Origin: an uncultured Mucilaginibacter sp.
Lineage (GTDB): Bacteria > Bacteroidota > Bacteroidia > Sphingobacteriales > Sphingobacteriaceae
Assembly: GCA_903885865.1 (NCBI GenBank)
Contig: CAISKH010000017.1
Span: forward strand, 1 to 16,064
Length of the DNA: 16,064 bases
Direction: 5' to 3'
The position numbers and the translations under genes were made by a program. Shown one piece after another: positions 5,352-12,068 of the stretch (positions are counted from its first letter, which is position 1; every line of letters starts with the position of its first letter). The notes under the pieces are model-generated. The model ran no database searches and was not told the DNA's origin. It saw nothing but the letters and a program-made list of their open reading frames with translations.

Positions 5352-7826
5352 ATGAGTTTTGATCCGTTTGATTTTAAAAATACTTTACCCGTGATAAATG
5401 AAGATTCGGAATTTTTTCCGCTGATGTCGTCAGAGGATGAAGAGGAAATGAATAATGAGCAGGTACCCGAATTTTTACCAATACTGCCGCTTCGCAATAC
5501 CGTGTTATTTCCCGGCGTCGTTATCCCCATTACGGTTGGCAGGGATAAATCGATCAAATTAATACGCGATGCCAATAAAGGCAGCCGGATGATAGGCGTG
5601 GTTTCGCAAAAAGATGTAGCAATTGAGGACCCCACCTTTACCCAGTTAAATAAAATTGGTACAGTAGCATTGATCATAAAAATGCTGCAAATGCCTGATG
5701 GCAATACAACGGTTATATTGCAGGGCAAAAAGCGTTTTTATTTAAAGGAAGAAGTACAATCAGAACCTTATATTAAGGCTACCATTGAGCCTTTTAAAGA
5801 AGTACGGCCAAAAGAGGACAAAGAGTTTAAGGCCATGATATCATCCATTAAGGATATGGCCATGAATATTATACAGCTTTCGCCAAATATACCCAGCGAA
5901 GCCGGTATAGCTATACGCAATATTGAAAGCACATCGTTTTTGATGAATTTTATCTCATCAAATATGAATGCTGATATGATGGCCAAACAAAAATTGCTTG
6001 AGGTAACCAACCGCCGCGACATGGCCAACCTGGTATTGGAACACCTTACCATGGAGCTGCAGCTGCTGGAGCTAAAAAACCAGATACAAACCCGCGTACG
6101 TGTTGACCTGGATAAGCAGCAACGCGATTATTTTTTAAATCAGCAGATCAAAACTATACAGGAAGAACTGGGGGGCAATTCGCCCGACCTGGAAATTGAC
6201 AGTCTGCGCCAGCGTGCCGCCAAAAAGAAATGGAACGTTGAGGTTAAAGATCATTTTACTAAAGAAGTTGAAAAACTGGCGCGTACCAACCCTGCCGCGG
6301 CAGATTATTCTGTGCAGATAAACTACCTGGAGCTACTGCTCGACCTGCCCTGGAACGAATTTACAAAAGATAATTTCGAACTTAAACGCGCACAAAAGGT
6401 ATTGGATAAGGACCACTTCGGCCTGGATAAAGTTAAACGCCGCATTATTGAATACCTGGCGGTGCTGAAACTAAAGCATAACATGAAAGCGCCTATACTT
6501 TGTTTGGTTGGCCCTCCGGGCGTTGGAAAAACATCGTTGGGCAAGTCAATAGCAAAAGCACTGGGGCGTAAATATGTACGCATGGCCTTAGGCGGCATAC
6601 GTGATGAAGCGGAAATCAGGGGCCATCGCAAAACTTATATCGGGGCTATGCCGGGGCGCATCATACAGTCGATAAAAAAAGCAGGCGCCGCTAACCCGGT
6701 ATTTATTCTGGATGAGATAGATAAGGTGGGCAATGATTTCAGGGGCGACCCTTCATCAGCCTTGCTGGAAGTGCTTGACCCGGAACAAAACAGCACTTTT
6801 TATGACCACTATATAGAGATGGATTTCGACCTGTCGAACGTAATGTTTATCGCAACTGCTAATTCGTTAAGCAGCATACAACCCGCGCTGCTCGACCGTA
6901 TGGAGATTATTGAAGTAAGCGGTTATACCATTGAAGAAAAAATTGAAATAGCCAAACAGCACCTCGTGCCCAAACAACGTGAAGCACATGGTTTAAAGGC
7001 AAAAGATATTACCATAAAGCCTGAAATACTGGAAAAACTGGTAGAAGATTATACCCGCGAATCGGGTGTGCGCGGTTTGGAGAAAAAAATAGGCTCAGTA
7101 GTGCGCGGAGTGGCCAAAAATATTGCCATGGACGAGTTGTACAATACCGTAGTAAGCAAAAAAGATGTAGAAACCATATTAGGCGCGCCCATATTTGATA
7201 AGGACCTGTATGAAGGCAACGAGGTAGCCGGAGTGGTAACAGGCCTTGCCTGGACGTCAGTAGGTGGGGATATATTATTTATTGAGGCCAGCTTAAGTCC
7301 CGGCAAGGGGCGTTTAACGCTCACCGGCAGTTTGGGCGATGTAATGAAAGAATCGGCAACCATAGCGCTGGCTTATTTGCGTGCTCATGCCGGGTATTTT
7401 AATATCGACCCGAAGTTGTTTGAACAATGGGACATACATGTACACGTTCCGGCGGGTGCTACGCCAAAAGATGGCCCTTCGGCGGGTGTAACCATGTTAA
7501 CAGCCCTAACATCGGCTTTTACGCAGCGCAAAATTAAACCGCACTTGGCCATGACAGGGGAAATTACTTTAAGGGGCCGCGTTTTACCAGTGGGCGGCAT
7601 AAAGGAGAAAATATTGGCTGCTAAACGCGCCAATATTAAAGAGATCATTTTATGCAAATCGAACCAAAAAGATATACTGGAGATAAAAGAAAGTTACATA
7701 ACCGACCTGCAATTTCATTATGTAACCGATATGCGCGAGGTGATTAACCTGGCATTGTTAAATGATAAAGTAGCCGAACCGCTTGACCTTACCGTTAAGG
7801 AAGCTGTTAAACCTGTATTGAATTAA
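5352..7826 (+). CDS. lon: ATP-dependent protease La
   Basis: This 824-residue protein is a LonA protease, a cytoplasmic AAA+ hexamer that degrades misfolded and selected regulatory proteins. It begins with an acidic extension (residues about 14-38). The N-terminal substrate-binding domain starts at PEFLPILPLRNTVLFPG. The ATPase domain has Walker A GPPGVGKTS at 387-395 and Walker B FILDEIDK at about 451-458. The C-terminal protease domain has catalytic S710 in KDGPSAG and K753 in GGIKEK, 43 residues apart as in E. coli Lon. All key residues are intact and the length is typical for this phylum. It stands alone, with the long upstream region described separately and an LpxR-like gene following after 44 bases under its own possible promoter. 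Confidence 0.98.
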   Translation: MSFDPFDFKNTLPVINEDSEFFPLMSSEDEEEMNNEQVPEFLPILPLRNTVLFPGVVIPITVGRDKSIKLIRDANKGSRMIGVVSQKDVAIEDPTFTQLNKIGTVALIIKMLQMPDGNTTVILQGKKRFYLKEEVQSEPYIKATIEPFKEVRPKEDKEFKAMISSIKDMAMNIIQLSPNIPSEAGIAIRNIESTSFLMNFISSNMNADMMAKQKLLEVTNRRDMANLVLEHLTMELQLLELKNQIQTRVRVDLDKQQRDYFLNQQIKTIQEELGGNSPDLEIDSLRQRAAKKKWNVEVKDHFTKEVEKLARTNPAAADYSVQINYLELLLDLPWNEFTKDNFELKRAQKVLDKDHFGLDKVKRRIIEYLAVLKLKHNMKAPILCLVGPPGVGKTSLGKSIAKALGRKYVRMALGGIRDEAEIRGHRKTYIGAMPGRIIQSIKKAGAANPVFILDEIDKVGNDFRGDPSSALLEVLDPEQNSTFYDHYIEMDFDLSNVMFIATANSLSSIQPALLDRMEIIEVSGYTIEEKIEIAKQHLVPKQREAHGLKAKDITIKPEILEKLVEDYTRESGVRGLEKKIGSVVRGVAKNIAMDELYNTVVSKKDVETILGAPIFDKDLYEGNEVAGVVTGLAWTSVGGDILFIEASLSPGKGRLTLTGSLGDVMKESATIALAYLRAHAGYFNIDPKLFEQWDIHVHVPAGATPKDGPSAGVTMLTALTSAFTQRKIKPHLAMTGEITLRGRVLPVGGIKEKILAAKRANIKEIILCKSNQKDILEIKESYITDLQFHYVTDMREVINLALLNDKVAEPLDLTVKEAVKPVLN

Positions 7827-7847
7827 GAACATTTTATCATTTAATTA

Positions 7848-7855
7848 TATCTTTG
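7848..7855 (+). promoter_or_regulatory. TAnnTTTG box before the LpxR-like gene
   Basis: TATCTTTG at 7848-7855 matches the -7 consensus and ends 15 bases before the ATG at 7871, giving a leader of about ten bases. The nearest upstream TTG (7818-7820) is 27 bases from the box, longer than usual. Confidence 0.45.
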
Positions 7856-7870
7856 GCAGCCAATAGCTGA

Positions 7871-8833
7871 ATGAACCTGAAATTAATTCTATTACTGATC
7901 TTTCTCTCTACGGTGACGTGCGCATTCGCGCAAACACACCGCAGCGAGATCGGCATACAATCCGACAATGATTCTTACCTGTTACAGGGCTCTGATAATT
8001 ATTATACCGACGGATTGTTCCTTTATTATCGCCACGCCTTAAAGGTTAACGGGAATGACAGCGCTTTCCTGCAAAACAAAATATTAGGATTTGAATTTGG
8101 GCAAAAAATATTTAATCCGCAATCGGGCGTAATAACCGATGCCAAATATGTCGACAGGCCGTTTGCCGGTTACCTGTACATTGGATCCACCTTAAATTTC
8201 TTATATAAAAACGAAAGCAATATTAAAATAAGTGCACAACTTGGCGTGGTGGGCCCGTCTTCAGGGGCAGAAGGCGTGCAAAATTTTGTTCACAATACCT
8301 TCGGCTTTTATCATATTCAGGGCTGGCAGTACCAGATAAAAAACGACCCCGAACTTAACCTGTCAGCTGAGTACAATAAACTACTGGCAAGAACTACCGG
8401 GTTTGACGTTTCATTAAGTGCCTATACCGACCTGGGGACCGGTTTTACCGGCGCGGGCGTAGGGCCGATGTTCCGTTTGGGTACTTTTAACCAATTGTTT
8501 AATTCAGCAAGTACACAAAGTACAGCTATAGCAGCGAACCGTGTTGCGCCGCTGCACCAGCATGAATTTTTCTTTTATTATAAGCCACAGCTTAATTATG
8601 TAGCCTATGACGCAACTATACAGGGGGGCATGTTTGAAACCCATAACAACCCCGGTACCCTGGAAGTTGTGCAAACGTCCCAGCCATTTGTTTTAAGCAA
8701 TCAACTGGGTATAACGTATACCTCAAACAGGTGGATCCTTGATTTTAACGCGATCTACCATACACGCGATACTAAGGTAATGATCTACCTGCATCAATGG
8801 GGTGCTATAACAGCGATATACCGTTTTAACTAA
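7871..8833 (+). CDS. LpxR-like outer-membrane lipid A 3'-O-deacylase (DUF2219 family)
   Basis: This 320-residue protein has a type I signal peptide (cleavage likely after A20 in CAFA/Q) and a mature part made of alternating beta-strands ending in aromatic/Asn (IYRFN), typical of an outer-membrane barrel. LpxR removes the 3' acyloxyacyl chain from lipid A. Family landmarks are visible: QSDND (N33 and D34, matching the catalytic Asn/Asp pair), DNYYTDGLFL at 42-51, the segment GPSSGAEGVQNFVHNTFG with H141 matching the proposed catalytic His, and GWQYQIKNDP just after. Assignment to the family is firm. Activity on the lipid A of this organism is inferred. Its stop codon overlaps that of arfB on the other strand by four bases. 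Confidence 0.85.
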   Translation: MNLKLILLLIFLSTVTCAFAQTHRSEIGIQSDNDSYLLQGSDNYYTDGLFLYYRHALKVNGNDSAFLQNKILGFEFGQKIFNPQSGVITDAKYVDRPFAGYLYIGSTLNFLYKNESNIKISAQLGVVGPSSGAEGVQNFVHNTFGFYHIQGWQYQIKNDPELNLSAEYNKLLARTTGFDVSLSAYTDLGTGFTGAGVGPMFRLGTFNQLFNSASTQSTAIAANRVAPLHQHEFFFYYKPQLNYVAYDATIQGGMFETHNNPGTLEVVQTSQPFVLSNQLGITYTSNRWILDFNAIYHTRDTKVMIYLHQWGAITAIYRFN

Positions 8834-9240
8834 ATATCGAAATTCTTTTTCCGGCCCTCTTTTTTTACCGACTGCATTTTCTTGTTTTCAAGCCGCTCGG
8901 CTTTAGCCTTTTTATTGGGTTTGGTGGCTTTTCGTATTTTAGGTTTGTGTAATGAGCGGGTTAACAACCCAACCAAACGCTCCAATGCTTTTTCTTTGTT
9001 TAAATACTGGCTGCGTTCTTCATCGCAAATTACCTGTACATAACCATCTTTATTAAAACGGGCCTGCAGTTTTTCATTCAGCAATTGCTTCTCCTCATCA
9101 GTAAACAAAGCCGAATCATTTACGGAAAACAAAAGCTCAACTTTACTTGATACCTTATTTACATTTTGCCCGCCCTTGCCCCCGCTGCGCGATGTTTTAT
9201 AAAAAGTTTCCTTTTGCAGGTCGGTCTTAGAGAAATTCAT
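8830..9240 (-). CDS. arfB: Alternative ribosome-rescue factor, peptidyl-tRNA hydrolase
   Basis: This 136-residue protein is ArfB (YaeJ), which releases peptides from ribosomes stalled on mRNAs lacking a stop codon. The release-factor motif SGGKGGQNVNK has GGQ at 23-25. The C-terminal part (from about 100) is a Lys/Arg-rich tail that in this family enters the empty mRNA channel. A codon-recognition domain is absent, as expected. The reading frame is open 30 codons further upstream, but those codons run through the promoter box and hairpin repeat C, so I placed the start at the ATG at 9240, where the family begins (MNFSKTDLQKE). A TAnnTTTG box ends three bases before it. Confidence 0.93.
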   Translation of the reverse strand: MNFSKTDLQKETFYKTSRSGGKGGQNVNKVSSKVELLFSVNDSALFTDEEKQLLNEKLQARFNKDGYVQVICDEERSQYLNKEKALERLVGLLTRSLHKPKIRKATKPNKKAKAERLENKKMQSVKKEGRKKNFDI

Positions 9241-9243
9241 GGC

Positions 9244-9251
9244 CAAAGGTA
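9244..9251 (-). promoter_or_regulatory. TAnnTTTG box directly before the arfB start codon
   Basis: On the minus strand TACCTTTG is followed by GCC and the ATG at 9240. The expected transcription start falls on the start codon, so the mRNA should have no leader. The box supports 9240 as the real start, because a start further upstream would lie upstream of the promoter box. Confidence 0.6.
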
Positions 9252-9256
9252 GGGAA

Positions 9257-9332
9257 AGTTGGCAGTTTTCAGTTGGCGGTTGGTAAACTTTTAAGCTCAC
9301 TACTGCAAACTGCCCGCTGAAAACTGCCAACT
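9257..9332. repeat. Intergenic hairpin repeat C (GGCAGTTTTCAGTTGG words)
   Basis: AGTTGGCAGTTTTCAG at 9257-9272 is perfectly complementary to 9317-9332 (16 base pairs). The match continues inward for about eleven more bases with four mismatches around a central spacer. Each arm is itself an imperfect tandem array of GGCAGTT/GGCGGTT words. It lies between the divergent arfB and cmk genes, covering the region where their -33 elements would be. Confidence 0.75.
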
Positions 9333-9338
9333 AAATTG

Positions 9339-9346
9339 TACCTTAG
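9339..9346 (+). promoter_or_regulatory. Weak TAnnTTTG-like box before cmk
   Basis: TACCTTAG differs from the consensus at one position and ends eight bases before the ATG at 9355. No -33 TTG is seen because the hairpin repeat occupies that position. Confidence 0.3.
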
Positions 9347-9354
9347 TTGTTAAT

Positions 9355-10029
9355 ATGAGCACCAACATCGTAGTAGCTATCGACGGCTATTCTTCGTGCG
9401 GAAAAAGCACTTTAGCAAAGGCCCTGGCAAAAAAACTTCATTTTATTTATGTTGACAGCGGTGCCATGTACCGCGCGGTGGCCCTATACTTTTTGCGCCA
9501 AAATGTTGATGTGAACGATCATACGCAGGTTGTTGAAGCATTAAAAAACATCCATCTTAATTTCCATTCGCGCGATTACCAGACGCATATCACTTTAAAT
9601 GACGAAGAAGTATCAGCCGAGATACGCCGTATGCCCGTATCCGACAAAGTAAGCGCGATATCTGCCATACGCGAAGTTCGTGTTGAAATGGTTAAACAGC
9701 AGCAGCGCATGGGCCGGTCGAAAAACATAGTGATGGATGGCCGCGATATTGGCACCGTGGTTTTCCCGGATGCACAGGTAAAGTTTTTTATGACCGCCGA
9801 CCCAAAAGTACGTGCGGAACGTCGCTTTAAAGAACTGCTACCAACCAACCCCGATATAACCCTGGAAGAAGTTTTCGAGAACCTTGCCCACCGTGATTAC
9901 CAGGATACGACCCGAGAGGAAAGCCCCCTAACCCGCGCGGAAGATGCGATAGTATTAGACAATACCGATTTTACACCCGAGGAACAATTGCAGTTTGCGT
10001 TGGATAAGGTTGAGCCGTTGATGGTTTGA
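9355..10029 (+). CDS. cmk: Cytidylate (CMP/dCMP) kinase
   Basis: This 224-residue cytoplasmic enzyme phosphorylates CMP and dCMP with ATP in pyrimidine nucleotide synthesis and salvage. The P-loop is GYSSCGKST at 11-19. The CMP-binding segment is VDSGAMYRA, followed by the NMP-binding insertion in the middle. The motif MDGRDIGTVVFP and the following TADPKVRAERR (lid region) complete the family pattern. The length matches bacterial Cmk. It converges on the fucosidase gene with a 20-base gap that has no terminator. Confidence 0.97.
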   Translation: MSTNIVVAIDGYSSCGKSTLAKALAKKLHFIYVDSGAMYRAVALYFLRQNVDVNDHTQVVEALKNIHLNFHSRDYQTHITLNDEEVSAEIRRMPVSDKVSAISAIREVRVEMVKQQQRMGRSKNIVMDGRDIGTVVFPDAQVKFFMTADPKVRAERRFKELLPTNPDITLEEVFENLAHRDYQDTTREESPLTRAEDAIVLDNTDFTPEEQLQFALDKVEPLMV

Positions 10030-10049
10030 ACTAAATAAGCTTTTACCTC

Positions 10050-11447
10050 CTACTTAGCCGTAGCATCAACCACATTACCACTCACCACCAATTTAATAAC
10101 CGAAGCATAAGTATTCGGCGCAGTTTCGGGTAAAGTAAGTTCAACGGTACTGCCCTGGCTTTTCACGCTGCATTTTTTGTCGCTCCCAATTATTTTGGCT
10201 GATATTACCTTATTGGGCACAGCCGGCACTATCAACTTTCCATCCTTTGGCCAGTTAAATACCTCTAAATAAAGTATGTTGTTAGTGCCTTCCTGTTTTT
10301 CGGTGCAGCGGCCCCAGTCTACCAGCGGCAAGGGGCTTCTTTTGGTGGCATAAATAGCTTCGCCGTTTACTTTCATCCATTCGCCAATTTCTTTGAGCCT
10401 TGTTACGCTTTCCTCGGGGAAAGTGCCATCAGCTTTAGGGCCTACATTTAACAGGTAATTACCCCCTTTCGAGGCAATATCACAAAGATTATGGATCAGG
10501 GTTTCTGTCGATTTAAAATTATGGTCGGATGCCCGGTAGCCCCAGGTTCCGTTCATGGTCATACAGGTTTCCCAGTCAATGCCGTCCATTTCGCTGGGTT
10601 TGGGTATTCTTTGTTCGGGGCTTTTGGTATCGCCCGGAAAATCAGGGCGTTTTAAGCGGTCGTTAGTAATAATGTTTGGCTGTAATTTTAAAAGGGCCTG
10701 TAATTTTTGGGCATCTTCAACTGTCATATCGGTTGGCGTATCCCACCATAACACCGCTACGTCGCCATAGTTGGTCAATAGATCCTTTACTTCGGGCACT
10801 GCAACCCGGTTAATATATTCATCAAAGGTTGAGGTGGTTTGTGCGGGGTCCCAATGGCCGTTATGGGCCAAGGTGTAGGCATCAATTGCCGCGCTATCAG
10901 GCCTGGCCCATCCATCGGCGGCTTTTTTGCGTGATACGGCCCCACCGGCATTGTTCCAATCCTGAGCCTGCGAATAATAGAAACCCAGTTTTACGCCGTA
11001 CTTTTTACAGGCTGCCGCCAACGGTTTTAAAAGATCCTTGCCATATGGCGTGGCATCAACAATGTTCCATTTGCTGGCGCTGGTTTTAAACAGGGCGAAG
11101 CCGTCATGGTGCTTGGCCGTAATCACGATATATTTCATTCCCGCCTCTTTTGCCATGCGCACCCATTCGTCCGCGTCATATTTTACCGGGTTAAATTGTT
11201 TGGCCACTGCCTGGTAATCGGCAACGGGTATTTTGTTCAGGTTCATTATCCACTCTGCGCCGCTTTTTTGCTGCACGTGGCCGTCATAAACCCCGGCCAA
11301 CTGCGCGTAAACACCCCAATGAATAAACATACCGAAACGCGCCTCGCGCCACCAATGCATACGTTCATCCTTTGCAGGTGTTTGGGCGATAGCGGTATTA
11401 GCAATAATGAGCGATGCCATTACTGAGACAAGCAATAATTTTTTCAT
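10050..11447 (-). CDS. Secreted GH29 alpha-L-fucosidase
   Basis: This 465-residue enzyme belongs to glycoside hydrolase family 29, which removes alpha-linked L-fucose from glycans by a retaining mechanism. A signal peptide occupies residues 1-21 (MKKLLL, cleavage near AIA/Q), so it acts in the periplasm or outside. The catalytic barrel begins at WWREARFGMFIHWGVYA and contains YIVITAKHHDGFALF and the fucose-site region. D236 in VLWWDTP is the expected nucleophile. KGGNYLLNVGPKADG marks the end of the barrel, and a C-terminal beta domain follows from about 385. The acid/base residue is poorly conserved in GH29 and I do not assign it. It lies downstream of the FucP-like permease with a dCMP deaminase gene between them. 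No clear promoter was found in the 65 bases upstream. Confidence 0.93.
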   Translation of the reverse strand: MKKLLLVSVMASLIIANTAIAQTPAKDERMHWWREARFGMFIHWGVYAQLAGVYDGHVQQKSGAEWIMNLNKIPVADYQAVAKQFNPVKYDADEWVRMAKEAGMKYIVITAKHHDGFALFKTSASKWNIVDATPYGKDLLKPLAAACKKYGVKLGFYYSQAQDWNNAGGAVSRKKAADGWARPDSAAIDAYTLAHNGHWDPAQTTSTFDEYINRVAVPEVKDLLTNYGDVAVLWWDTPTDMTVEDAQKLQALLKLQPNIITNDRLKRPDFPGDTKSPEQRIPKPSEMDGIDWETCMTMNGTWGYRASDHNFKSTETLIHNLCDIASKGGNYLLNVGPKADGTFPEESVTRLKEIGEWMKVNGEAIYATKRSPLPLVDWGRCTEKQEGTNNILYLEVFNWPKDGKLIVPAVPNKVISAKIIGSDKKCSVKSQGSTVELTLPETAPNTYASVIKLVVSGNVVDATAK

Positions 11448-11512
11448 TTTAATATGGGTTAGTATAATTGGTATTGCAATTTCGGGAAAAATATTAATAA
11501 ATCAGAATACGA

Positions 11513-11983
11513 TTAACCCTGCAAATCGTGTTCAGACAGTTTAACCGTTGGCACTCCAAACCTATTCAAAAAATCAACGCCCTCATCGCTGGCTAAACCT
11601 TTGTACTGGGCATACGACCTATCAAAATAAACCTGTTTGATACCTGCCGAAAATATCAGCCGGGCACAAGCTATACAGGGGGATAAAGTGGTGTACAACG
11701 TCGCCCCTTCCAGTTTGGCCCCGCTTTTTACAGCATATAGTATGGCATTCTCTTCGGCATGTAAAGCTAGCGAACAACTTCCTTTCGAATCGCGCGCGCA
11801 GCCGGTTTCGGGCCATTCCTCGTCGCAATTATGCGTACCAGCAGGTGGTCCGTTATAGCCTATTGAAATTATCCGGGTATCACGTGTTAACACCGCCCCC
11901 ACATGCGTTTTTACACAATGCGACCGCAGGGCCAGGTCGGTAGCCAGTTTCATGAATATGGTATCGAAACTTGGTTTTTCCAT
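11513..11983 (-). CDS. dCMP deaminase (ComEB-type cytidine/deoxycytidylate deaminase family)
   Basis: This 156-residue zinc enzyme converts dCMP to dUMP, the precursor for thymidylate synthesis. Counting from the ATG at 11983, the zinc and catalytic motif HAEEN lies at 75-79 (His ligand, Glu proton shuttle) and PCIAC at 102-106 supplies the two Cys ligands. GYNGPPAGTHNC and the Cys-containing segment before the HAE motif are typical of dCMP deaminases and may bind substrate or a second zinc. An in-frame ATG at 11989 would add Met-Thr. Both starts lie at the edge of hairpin repeat D, so I chose the inner one, which fits the family's usual MxKPSFD start. It separates fucP from the fucosidase gene without an obvious functional link. 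Confidence 0.93.
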   Translation of the reverse strand: MEKPSFDTIFMKLATDLALRSHCVKTHVGAVLTRDTRIISIGYNGPPAGTHNCDEEWPETGCARDSKGSCSLALHAEENAILYAVKSGAKLEGATLYTTLSPCIACARLIFSAGIKQVYFDRSYAQYKGLASDEGVDFLNRFGVPTVKLSEHDLQG

Positions 11984-12066
11984 AGTCATTGGTCATTGTG
12001 TCATTGGTCATTAGTACCAGTTATCCTCACGACAACCAATGACTAATGACCAGTGACTAACGACTA
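11983..12066. repeat. Intergenic hairpin repeat D (GTCATTGGTCATTAG words)
   Basis: The left arm (11983-12014) is four imperfect copies of a 7-8 base word GTCATTG(G/T) or GTCATTA. The right arm (12036-12066) carries the complementary words (CCAATGACTAATGACCAG). The arms pair over about 31 bases with a few mismatches around a 21-base spacer. The element starts two bases beyond the fucP stop codon and its far end touches the deaminase start codon, so it fills the entire gap. Confidence 0.75.
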
Positions 12067-12068
12067 AA

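Noticed and set aside
5330..5728. 132-codon minus-strand frame across the lon start
   Set aside because: It is antisense to the conserved Lon N-terminal domain and its protein is Ser/Ile-rich with no known pattern.
9241..9330. Upstream extension of arfB by 30 codons
   Set aside because: The extension runs through the TAnnTTTG box and hairpin repeat C, and the ArfB family starts at the ATG at 9240.
10030..10049. Terminator between cmk and the fucosidase gene
   Set aside because: The 20-base gap contains AAGCTT but no stem long enough for a terminator.
11984..12066. CRISPR-like array, because of regularly spaced short words
   Set aside because: The words are 7-8 bases with no spacers, the arms are inverted relative to each other, and no cas gene is present.
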